A stretch of 64,000 nucleotides of DNA from NCBI RefSeq assembly GCF_029813785.1, contig NZ_JARVKY010000009.1, positions 1 through 64,000 on the forward strand, read 5' to 3'. Positions 34,792 to 41,948 of the stretch are shown here, piece by piece. The notes under the pieces are model-generated. The model made no database searches. It had not been told where the DNA came from and saw only the letters and a list, made by a program, of their open reading frames with translations. Origin of the DNA: Streptomyces sp. DH41 (GTDB taxonomy: Bacteria > Actinomycetota > Actinomycetes > Streptomycetales > Streptomycetaceae). A program made the translations under genes and the position numbers. How positions within the stretch are numbered: position 1 is the first letter of the stretch; every line of letters begins with the position of its first letter.

Positions 34792-35389
34792 CGGAGTACC
34801 GCTGCTCCTCCCAGGGGTTGCCGCGTGCGTGGTAGCCGTTCTGCTCCCAGAAGCCCGGTTCGTCGTGGTCGAGGAGCTCCAGCCCCGCGATCCACTTCAC
34901 GCTCTTCCAGAAGTAGAGGTGCGGTACCACCAGCCGTGCCGGGCCGCCGTGCTCGGGGGCGAGCGGCCGGCCGTCGTACTCCCACACGATCCAGGCGCGC
35001 CCGCCGGTCAGGTCCGCGAGCGGCAGGTTCGCCGTGTAGCCGGTGTGCGAGTGGGCGACGGCGTGCGTGGCGGCCGGCAGCGGGCGCACCGCGTCCAGGA
35101 AGGCGTCCAGGCGGACGCCGCCGAACCGCACCCCGAACTTCGACCAGCCGGTCACGCAGTGGATGTCGCCCGCGTACGCCGACGCGGGCAGCCGGTGCGC
35201 GGCGGCCCAGTCCCAGGTGCGGGGTTCGGCCACCAGTCCGCCCACACGGAAGGTCCAGTCGGCGGGCGACAGGTCGGGCGTGACCTCGGCGGACAGCACG
35301 GGCCAGTCGTCGCCGGCGTCGTACTGGCCCGGCGGTAGCCCCGGCCGGGCGCCGCGCGGGCGTCCGGTGAAGCCTCGGGTGGTGTTCAT
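34784..35389 (-). CDS. molybdopterin-dependent oxidoreductase (sulfite oxidase-like)
   Basis: A 201-residue cytoplasmic protein of the sulfite oxidase/MsrP fold. C78 in HCVTGWSKFG is the molybdenum ligand. It lacks both a Tat signal and the dimerisation domain, so it is a short single-domain member. The following gene, overlapping by 8 bp, encodes a flavin reductase that could serve it. The substrate is unknown; related enzymes act on sulfite, methionine sulfoxide or similar oxides. Confidence 0.83.
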   Translation of the reverse strand: MNTTRGFTGRPRGARPGLPPGQYDAGDDWPVLSAEVTPDLSPADWTFRVGGLVAEPRTWDWAAAHRLPASAYAGDIHCVTGWSKFGVRFGGVRLDAFLDAVRPLPAATHAVAHSHTGYTANLPLADLTGGRAWIVWEYDGRPLAPEHGGPARLVVPHLYFWKSVKWIAGLELLDHDEPGFWEQNGYHARGNPWEEQRYSGD

Positions 35390-35438
35390 GCGGAGGAGCC
35401 TTTCGGGCCGCCGCGAAGGGGTGATCGCGGCCGGCGTG

Positions 35439-35490
35439 ATTCAGTGCGTACGCGTTCAACCGTAATTCAGTGCGTACGCGTGCAACCGTA
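35439..35490. repeat. 26-bp tandem repeat upstream of the molybdoenzyme operon
   Basis: Two contiguous 26-bp copies (35439-35464, 35465-35490), each ATTCAGTGCGTACGCG and then TTCAACCGTA or TGCAACCGTA, differ at one base. The internal GCGTACGC is palindromic. The array lies between the MarR stop and the molybdoenzyme start, about 50 bases before the ATG on the minus strand, a likely operator position. Confidence 0.85.
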
Positions 35491-35522
35491 CGTGCCCCCG
35501 GAGCGGTCCTCGGCTCCGGTCC

Positions 35523-36017
35523 TCACTTCTCGTCCCCGGCCGGTGCGGCCCCCTGCCACGCGTTGTACCGCTCCAGGTACGCGGCGAAGCGGGTCAGGTC
35601 CTCCTCGGGCCAGTCCGCGAGCCGCTCCCGGAAGGCGGCCCGGCGGCTGTCGGTGACCTGGGCCAGGATGCGGCGCCCGGCCTTTGTCAGGTGCAGGACC
35701 TGGACGCGGTGGTCGTCCGGGTCGACGCGCCGCTCGACGAGGTCGCTGCGCTCCAGGGCGGACACCTGGCGGCTGACGGTGGACTTGTCCAGGGCGTAGT
35801 GGGCGGCCAGGTCGGTGGCCCGGCAGCCGTCCCGCTCCTCCAGATGGCCGAGCAGTGTGTACGACACCAGGGACAACTCGGGGTGCATACGGCCCGCCGA
35901 GGCGCGGGCACGGCGGGCGAAGGCCGTCATCTCCCGCTGGATGGTCTCCACGGCCGCGTCCGCCGGGCGCTCGCCGGGGGTGACAGTCGTCTCATCGGGC
36001 GTCTCGGCTGCCGTCAC
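35523..36017 (-). CDS. MarR-family regulator
   Basis: A 164-residue winged-helix repressor with the MarR core at about 65-115 (LAAHYALDKSTVSRQVSALE; wing RRVDPDDHRVQVLHLT). It is divergent from a membrane protein gene across a region with the near-perfect palindrome at 36038-36054, its likely binding site, and is followed in the same direction by the molybdoenzyme operon. Confidence 0.86.
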   Translation of the reverse strand: MTAAETPDETTVTPGERPADAAVETIQREMTAFARRARASAGRMHPELSLVSYTLLGHLEERDGCRATDLAAHYALDKSTVSRQVSALERSDLVERRVDPDDHRVQVLHLTKAGRRILAQVTDSRRAAFRERLADWPEEDLTRFAAYLERYNAWQGAAPAGDEK

Positions 36018-36037
36018 AGGTCCTCCTCCGCATTGCT

Positions 36038-36054
36038 AGTTGTACAGTACAACT
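36038..36054. promoter_or_regulatory. MarR-type operator
   Basis: AGTTGTAC-A-GTACAACT is a perfect 8-bp inverted repeat. A further half site AGTTGTAT lies at 36065-36072 and overlaps the hexamer TATAAG (36070-36075), a possible -10 for the rightward membrane gene. Binding there would block transcription. Confidence 0.72.
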
Positions 36055-36120
36055 TGAAATGAAGAGTTGTATAAGCCAACCACTTCCGCCTGCCGAACCA
36101 GTCATTGGAGGATGTGAGCG

Positions 36121-37185
36121 ATGAGGTCGCACGACCTGCGCCACGTGCTCACGCACCTGATCACCCCGCTGCTGATGTGCGTCGGGATGGGACTCGCGTA
36201 CATGGGGGCCTTCGTCACCCCCGAGCCGAACCATCTGCCCGTCGCCGTCGTCGGCTCCGGGCCCGACGCGAAGGTGCTCGCCCAGTCCGTCAAGGACGAG
36301 GCCGGCGACGACCTCGACGTACGGACCGTCGCCACCCGCGCCGACGCCGTCGACCTGCTCGAGTCCCGGGACATCACCGGCGCCTACGTGCCCGGCGGCA
36401 AGGCGCCGGAGGTCGTGGTGGCCACCGCCGCCTCCGACATGGGCGCCATGGCCGCCGAGAAGGTCTTCACCCCGCTCGCCGACCAGCAGGGCGTCCCGCT
36501 GAAGGTGACCGACGTGGCCACCCCGGTCGACGACGACCCCACCGGCCAGGGGCTGTTCTTCCTGCTGATCGCCGTCAGCATCGGCTCCTACGCCTCCGTG
36601 GCCGCTCTCGGCGCCGCCGGTGGCGCCCTGCCGATGCGCGTCCGGGCCCTGCTGACACTCGGCGTCTCCGTCGTCGTCGGCGGTGTCGGTGCCCTGCTCG
36701 CCGGGCCGGTGTTCCATCTCGCGCACCACGACCTCGCCGGCCTGTGGGGCATGGCCTGGCTCTACGCCGCGGGCATCCTGTTCATCGGGGTCGGCCTGCA
36801 CACCTTCCTCAAACGGTGGACCACGCTCGCCATGATGGTGCTGTTCGTGATGCTGAACTTCACCAGTTCCGGCGGTTTGTTCCGGCCCGAACTGCAGAAC
36901 GGCTTCTTCGGCACCCTGCACGCCTTCTGGAACGGCGCCGGGTTCGTCGAGGGCGCCCGCAGCCTGCTCTACTTCGAGGGCGACGGACTGGGCCGCAGCG
37001 TCTGGACCCTGGCCGCCTGGCTGCTGCTCGGCCTCCTGGTGACGGCGGTCGCCGCCCTTCGTGAACGGGCCGGCGCACCGGCGGCGGCCACCCTCCCGGG
37101 GCACGCGAAGCCCGACGAGCGGAAGGCCGTGTCCGCGGCCGAGGAGGGCGCGGAGGAGGAGGTGGAGGAGACGGTCGGCGTCTGA
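36121..37185 (+). CDS. membrane protein, YhgE/Pip- or ABC-2-like
   Basis: A 354-residue membrane protein: one N-terminal helix (about 10-30), an extracellular region of about 140 residues (including AVVGSGPDAKVLAQS and ITGAYVPGG), and five or six C-terminal helices. This layout resembles YhgE/Pip and ABC-2 permease-like proteins without an associated ATPase. MarR-linked members are often induced by toxic compounds, so efflux or membrane stress is plausible, but the function is unknown. The tail is rich in Glu. Confidence 0.7.
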   Translation: MRSHDLRHVLTHLITPLLMCVGMGLAYMGAFVTPEPNHLPVAVVGSGPDAKVLAQSVKDEAGDDLDVRTVATRADAVDLLESRDITGAYVPGGKAPEVVVATAASDMGAMAAEKVFTPLADQQGVPLKVTDVATPVDDDPTGQGLFFLLIAVSIGSYASVAALGAAGGALPMRVRALLTLGVSVVVGGVGALLAGPVFHLAHHDLAGLWGMAWLYAAGILFIGVGLHTFLKRWTTLAMMVLFVMLNFTSSGGLFRPELQNGFFGTLHAFWNGAGFVEGARSLLYFEGDGLGRSVWTLAAWLLLGLLVTAVAALRERAGAPAAATLPGHAKPDERKAVSAAEEGAEEEVEETVGV

Positions 37186-37357
37186 TCGTTGGGGTAGGGT
37201 GACCGGCGACCGCGGACAGTCCCGGTCGCCGGACGCCTGGGAGGTGAGTCCCATTACCGCTGTGTCGGCCCGGGTGCTCTCACCTCATGGCAGTGCGGTC
37301 CCCGCCAACGGGTGACCATGAGAGCGCCCTTCGGTTCTCGAAAGGCTCTCGGCCTCC
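37186..37357 (+). ncRNA. structured leader upstream of the PrmC-like gene
   Basis: A perfect 10-bp stem at 37203-37212/37223-37232 has a loop that can pair internally (GGAC-A-GTCC). GAGGTGAG downstream pairs with CTCACCTC about 35 bases on, and GAGAGC/GCTCTC forms a third hairpin just before the ATG at 37358. I do not recognise a known riboswitch class. The first hairpin may instead be the terminator of the membrane protein gene (stop at 37185). Confidence 0.4.
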
Positions 37358-38179
37358 ATGCCTCCACTGTTCTCCGCGGCTTCCTTCCCCTCACCCTTCT
37401 CCGGCTCCCTCCCGTCTCCCGAGTCCGTCGTGGCCGCGCTCCGTGCCGCGGGCTGCGTCTTCGCGGAGGACGAGGCGGAGTTGATCCTGACCGCCGCCCG
37501 CACCGCGGGGGAGCTCACCGCCCTGGTGGACCGCCGTGTCACCGGACTGCCCCTTGAACTCGTCCTGGGCTGGGCCGAGTTCCGCGGTCTGCGCATCGCC
37601 GTCACCCCCGGTGTCTTCGTCCCCCGGCGCCGTACCGAGTTCCTGGTGACCGAGGCCCTCGCCCACGCGCCGGACGCGGCCGTCGTCGTGGACCTGTGCT
37701 GCGGATCCGGCGCCGTCGGTGCCGCCCTGGCCGCCGCCCTCGACCGGCCCGAGGTGCACGCCGCCGACGTCGACCGGGCCGCGGTGCGCTGCGCCCGCGG
37801 CAACCTGGCGGCCGCCGGCGGCCGGGTGTACGCGGGTGACCTGTTCGACGCGCTGCCCGACGCGGTGCGCGGCCGGGTGGACATACTCGCGGCCAACGTG
37901 CCGTACGTCCCCACCGGCGAGGTCGGCCTGCTGCCCGCCGAGGCCCGTGACCACGAGCCGCTGGTCGCCCTCGACGGCGGCACCGACGGCCTCGACGTAC
38001 TGCGCAGGGTCGCCGCCGAGGCACCCCGCTGGCTCGCGCCCGGCGGCTGCCTGCTGGTCGAGACGAGTGAACGCCAGGCACCGGCCGCCGTCGACGCCTT
38101 CACCCGCGCCGGACTGACGACCCGCCTCGCGGTCTGCGACGAGTTGTACGCCCATGTGGTGATCGGCGTCAGGGACTGA
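37358..38179 (+). CDS. PrmC-related N5-glutamine methyltransferase
   Basis: A 273-residue class I methyltransferase of the HemK/PrmC-related family. Motif I is VDLCCGSGAVGAAL and the target motif reads NVPYVP where PrmC has NPPY; the N-terminal substrate helices (about 20-90) resemble PrmC, and PLELVLGWAEFRGLRI is typical. It may methylate a Gln in a release-factor-like protein; the motif change makes this uncertain. The 3' end overlaps the convergent phosphatase gene by 11 bp. Confidence 0.8.
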   Translation: MPPLFSAASFPSPFSGSLPSPESVVAALRAAGCVFAEDEAELILTAARTAGELTALVDRRVTGLPLELVLGWAEFRGLRIAVTPGVFVPRRRTEFLVTEALAHAPDAAVVVDLCCGSGAVGAALAAALDRPEVHAADVDRAAVRCARGNLAAAGGRVYAGDLFDALPDAVRGRVDILAANVPYVPTGEVGLLPAEARDHEPLVALDGGTDGLDVLRRVAAEAPRWLAPGGCLLVETSERQAPAAVDAFTRAGLTTRLAVCDELYAHVVIGVRD

Positions 38180-40388
38180 CCGCGCCCGGCCTGTTCGACG
38201 GCGTCGTGGCCCGGGCGATCAGCAGGGCCACGTCGTCGGAGTTCTCCGGCTCGTGCAGGGTGCGCAGGAGCAGGTCGCAGACCTCCTCCAGAGGGCGGTC
38301 CGGGCCCTCCAGCAGGGCGAGGAGCGCGTCCAGCCGCTCGTCCAGCGGATGCCGGCGCGTCTCGACGAGACCGTCGGTGTAGAACACCAGCCGGTCGCCC
38401 GGCTCCAGGCCGATGGTGGTGGTGGCGAAGGCGACGCCGCCCACTCCGAGCGGCACCCCGGTCGGCAGGTCCAGCAGCTCCGGCGGACGGCCGGTGCGCA
38501 GCCGGACCGGCGGCAGGTGCCCGGCGTTGGCGATCCGGCACTGCCCGAGGTGCGGATCGTGGACGGCGTAGAGACAAGTGGCGATGGCCTGGTCCAGGCC
38601 GGCCGTGGTCCGGTCGAGGTGTCCCAGCAGGAACGCCGGATCGAGGTCGAGGGCGGCCAGGGTGTTCGTCGCGGTGCGCAGCCTGCCCATCGAGGCCGCC
38701 GCCGCGATGCCGCTGCCCATCACGTCACCCACCACGAGCGCGGTCTTGCAGCCCTCCAGCTCGATGACGTCGAACCAGTCGCCGCCGACCTCGCTGGTGG
38801 CCTCGGCGGGCTGGTAGCGGGAGGCCACCTCCAGCCCGCCCGTCACCGGCGGATGGCTCGGCAGCAGGCTGCGCTGAAGGGTGAGGGCGGCGTCGCGGGC
38901 GTTCTGGTACCAGCGGGCGTTGTCGATCTGCACCGCCGCGCGGACGGCCAGTTCCCGGGCCAGCAGCAGGTCGTCCTCCCCGAACGGCAGCGGGTTGCCG
39001 ACCCGTTTGAGGTCCAGGGCGCCGAGCACCTCGCCCCGTGCGATCAGGGGCACGGCCAGGTAGGAGTGCACACCCGCCCGGCGCAGCAGCTCCGCCGCCT
39101 CCGGCGAACGGGCGATACGCGGCAGGTCCTGCGCCGTCACCCGCGCGACCATCACCGGCCGTCCGGTGCGTACGCACTCGGTGACCAGCCGGTCCGGCCC
39201 GTACCGGGCGACCTCGCCGGGCGGGTCGGCCGCCCGCAGCGCCCCCGGGGCGTTCTCCGCCTGGACGGCCAGGGCCCGCAGCATGGCCGGCTCGGCCGGT
39301 CCCAGGATGCTGCGCCGTCCTTTCACCACGGCGTCCAGCAGATCCACGGCCGCGATGTCGGCGAGGCCCGGCACGGCCACGTCCGTCAGCTCGTGCGCGG
39401 TGCGGTCCAGCTCCAGCGTGGTGCCGATCCGCGCGGAGGCGTCGGCCACGGCGGCCAGCCGACGACGAGCGGCCTCGGCCTCGACGCCCGCCCGGTGCTG
39501 CTCGGTGACGTCCACGACCGAGACCGCCACGCCCAGCACGGCGCCGACGGCGTCCTCCAGCCGGTACAGCGAGAGCGACCAGGTGCGGTCCTCGTCCGGG
39601 TCGGCGGGGGTGCGCCCGGTCGCGAGCCGGTCGACCAGCGGCCGCCCGGTCTCCAGCACCCGGCGCGCCGCCGCCTCCAGGGCGTCGGCGTCCACCTGCG
39701 GCAGTACCTCGCGGACCGTCCGGCCGAGGTGGTCCTCGGCGGGGACGCCGTCGAGCCGCTCCAGGGACGGGTTGACCGAGACGTACCGCAGCTCGTTGTC
39801 CAGGACGGCCAGCCCGATCGGGGACTGCCGGATCACCCGCGTGGACAGCGCCACGTCGTGCTCCAGCCGGCGCACGGTGGAGCGGTCGGCCGCGAGCCCC
39901 AGCGCGTAGACGTGCCCCCGGTCGTCGAGGAGACGCATGTTGCGGAACTCGACCAGCCGGGTGCCGCCGTCCTTGTGGCGGACGGGGAACGCCCCGGCCC
40001 AGCTCCGGCCGGTCTTCATCACGTCGGCGAACAGCTTCACGACCAGGTCGAAGTGGCGTTCGTGGACCATGACGCGCGCGGCGTACCGCCCCAGCACCTC
40101 CGGCGCGGAGTATCCGAACAGCTCCTCGGCCTGCGGGCTCCACAGCACGATCCGGCCCTCGGTGTCCAGCACGACCGAGGCCACGTTCAGCACGTCGAGC
40201 AGCCCGCCGGGCCGCTCTGGTCCGCGCGGCGTCGCGGCGCCCCCGGCAGATCCGGCCGCACTCATCCCATGCCCCGCCTTCGCCGTTTCCCGCGGCACGC
40301 CCTCTGTGATGCCGACTCCCTCGCTCCACCGCGTTCCACCGGGCACAGGGCCGCTCTCCGGGGCCTTGGCCGTCTCTCCTTCCAGCAT
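38169..40388 (-). CDS. PAS-PAS-GAF-PP2C phosphatase (SpoIIE-type)
   Basis: A 739-residue cytoplasmic signalling phosphatase. Two PAS domains (about 65-175 and 185-310; VLDTEGRIVLWSPQAEELFG) are followed by a GAF domain (about 330-490) and a C-terminal PPM/SpoIIE phosphatase (about 515-730) with GGDWFDV, VVGDVMGSG and DDVALL supplying metal ligands. It probably dephosphorylates an anti-anti-sigma factor in response to a PAS/GAF ligand, as do many Streptomyces homologues. The start is uncertain: ATG 40388 is used here, and ATG 40265 with GGGG upstream is possible. Confidence 0.85.
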   Translation of the reverse strand: MLEGETAKAPESGPVPGGTRWSEGVGITEGVPRETAKAGHGMSAAGSAGGAATPRGPERPGGLLDVLNVASVVLDTEGRIVLWSPQAEELFGYSAPEVLGRYAARVMVHERHFDLVVKLFADVMKTGRSWAGAFPVRHKDGGTRLVEFRNMRLLDDRGHVYALGLAADRSTVRRLEHDVALSTRVIRQSPIGLAVLDNELRYVSVNPSLERLDGVPAEDHLGRTVREVLPQVDADALEAAARRVLETGRPLVDRLATGRTPADPDEDRTWSLSLYRLEDAVGAVLGVAVSVVDVTEQHRAGVEAEAARRRLAAVADASARIGTTLELDRTAHELTDVAVPGLADIAAVDLLDAVVKGRRSILGPAEPAMLRALAVQAENAPGALRAADPPGEVARYGPDRLVTECVRTGRPVMVARVTAQDLPRIARSPEAAELLRRAGVHSYLAVPLIARGEVLGALDLKRVGNPLPFGEDDLLLARELAVRAAVQIDNARWYQNARDAALTLQRSLLPSHPPVTGGLEVASRYQPAEATSEVGGDWFDVIELEGCKTALVVGDVMGSGIAAAASMGRLRTATNTLAALDLDPAFLLGHLDRTTAGLDQAIATCLYAVHDPHLGQCRIANAGHLPPVRLRTGRPPELLDLPTGVPLGVGGVAFATTTIGLEPGDRLVFYTDGLVETRRHPLDERLDALLALLEGPDRPLEEVCDLLLRTLHEPENSDDVALLIARATTPSNRPGAVSP

Positions 40389-40504
40389 CACCCGGTACGG
40401 CGGTGACCGCCGCACGGAACACGGCCGACCTTGGTCTGTACATGGCTAGGGGAGCGGGTCAGACTGTGCGCCGAGTGCGTACCCCCCCACCTAGGAGCCC
40501 ACCC

Positions 40505-41386
40505 ATGCCCCTGTGCGCCCGGCAACGTTGTCACGCCGTCCTGACCGGACTCGCCGCCCTCGCCCTCGGTCTCGCCCTCACCGGGCCGGCCGCCGTGGCG
40601 GCACCGGCCGCCGACACCTGGACCGAGGTGGGCTCCGACCGAGCCGATCCGCTGACCGAGAGCCAGGGCCTGGCCTCGGTCGAGGTGCCGGCCGGCAGCC
40701 CCAACCGCTACACCGGCATCGGCACCATCCCCCTGAGTCTGAGCGGTCGGGGCTGGAACCACGTCGGCGACCCCGACGCCTCCTACGACGGCCACTATGT
40801 CGAGCCGTACCAGCGGGACGACGGGAACACCAAGATGTTCCGCGTGCGGGCGCCGGACGGGCGCTGGTCGGAGTACGTGCACACGCTGAGCCCCGGCGAG
40901 GCGCTGAACAACTCGTGGTCCGCGATCTCCCCGGACGGCCAGTGGATGCTGGCGGGCGAGTGGGGCACCATGAACCGGCTCCTGGTCTTCCCGACACCCG
41001 GCGTCAACCCGGGCACCTCGCCCTCGGCGGACCTCCCGCAGGCGGCCACCGTCCACCTGGACCACGCCGTGCGCGACGTCCAGGGCTGCGACTTCCTCGA
41101 CGGGACCACGCTGCTGTGCTCCTCCGACGATCCCGCGGGGACCCTCTTCGGCATCACCAAGCCGCTGCTGCGCATCGACCTGTCCGCTCCGCCGAACGGC
41201 ACCGCGGACATCACCGGCCACGTCAGCGCCCTGCGGCAGCTGCCCCTGCGCAGCGCCTGCTCCGGCGGCTTCGAGGCGGAGGGCATCGACTACGACCGGC
41301 GTACCGGAACCCTGCGCGTGATCGTTGTGTCGCCGGGCTTCTGCGTACTGACCGACAGCAAGACCTACCGCTTCACGCGGGGCTGA
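40505..41386 (+). CDS. secreted hypothetical protein
   Basis: A 293-residue exported protein with a signal peptide (about 1-33, ending AVAAPA). The body shows repeated strand patterns (SEYVHTLSPGE, SWSAISPDGQWMLAGEW, AVRDVQGCDFLDGTTLLC) like a small propeller, and four Cys could form disulfides. No family is recognised. AGGAG lies eight bases before the ATG at 40505. It is divergent from the PAS-GAF-PP2C phosphatase. Confidence 0.7.
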   Translation: MPLCARQRCHAVLTGLAALALGLALTGPAAVAAPAADTWTEVGSDRADPLTESQGLASVEVPAGSPNRYTGIGTIPLSLSGRGWNHVGDPDASYDGHYVEPYQRDDGNTKMFRVRAPDGRWSEYVHTLSPGEALNNSWSAISPDGQWMLAGEWGTMNRLLVFPTPGVNPGTSPSADLPQAATVHLDHAVRDVQGCDFLDGTTLLCSSDDPAGTLFGITKPLLRIDLSAPPNGTADITGHVSALRQLPLRSACSGGFEAEGIDYDRRTGTLRVIVVSPGFCVLTDSKTYRFTRG

Positions 41387-41466
41387 CCCGCCCCCTTCGC
41401 GCCGGGCCGCAAGTGGTGCTTTTCTGATGGTAGTGGCGGTATGGGTCCACGAGAGGAGCGATCACG

Positions 41467-41835
41467 ATGGACGGTGAGCGACTGCATCCGGAGTCCGTCT
41501 CGGTGGAGCTGAGCGGGTGCAGCAAGGAGGACGCCCGGACCGTGTTCGACGCCCTGTGCACGTGCTTCTCGTCCGACCGGCGTTCGGAGGAGGTGCCCCG
41601 GGACTACGACAGGGTGCGTCCCACCGTGTGGCTCGGCACCTTCGACGTGGCCGAGGCCAGAGGCGAGTGCGACCCGGCCCGGCTCACGGCGTCCGTGGAG
41701 GCCGACGTGCAGGGCGGCTACTGGGCGATCGACCGGTTCCGTACCACCCTGGACTCGCTGTTCACCGTGCACGACCTGAGCACGGCCTCCGGGGACCAGG
41801 AGCGGGAACTGCACGTACGGCTGGAGAGCCACTGA
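41467..41835 (+). CDS. conserved hypothetical protein
   Basis: A 122-residue protein with four Cys in its first half (SGCSKEDARTVFDALCTCF and GEC) and no signal or membrane segment. I do not recognise the family. The start is well supported: AGGAG lies eight bases upstream of the ATG at 41467. Confidence 0.6.
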   Translation: MDGERLHPESVSVELSGCSKEDARTVFDALCTCFSSDRRSEEVPRDYDRVRPTVWLGTFDVAEARGECDPARLTASVEADVQGGYWAIDRFRTTLDSLFTVHDLSTASGDQERELHVRLESH

Positions 41836-41866
41836 CCGAGGTCCGCCGGTGCGGCGGTGTGGCGTG

Positions 41867-41906
41867 CGCCGCCTTCTTGTGCAACTAGTTGCACAAGAAG
41901 GCGGCG
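41867..41906. promoter_or_regulatory. perfect 40-bp palindrome upstream of fadH
   Basis: A perfect 40-bp palindrome centred between 41886 and 41887, core TTGTGCAACTAGTTGCACAA. It ends 42 bases before the reductase start. It may be both a regulator site (the central TGCAACTAGTTGCA is MarR/PadR-like) and a hairpin terminator for the gene at 41467-41835. The PadR regulator downstream of the reductase is the obvious candidate to bind it. Confidence 0.8.
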
Positions 41907-41948
41907 GTCCTCTACAACAGAGGCACCACACCGCGCACGGAGGCCCCG

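Noticed and set aside
37203..37232. simple terminator call for the 10-bp hairpin
   Set aside because: It may be the terminator of the preceding gene, but further pairing extends to the next start codon, so it was reported as a leader with the terminator as an alternative.
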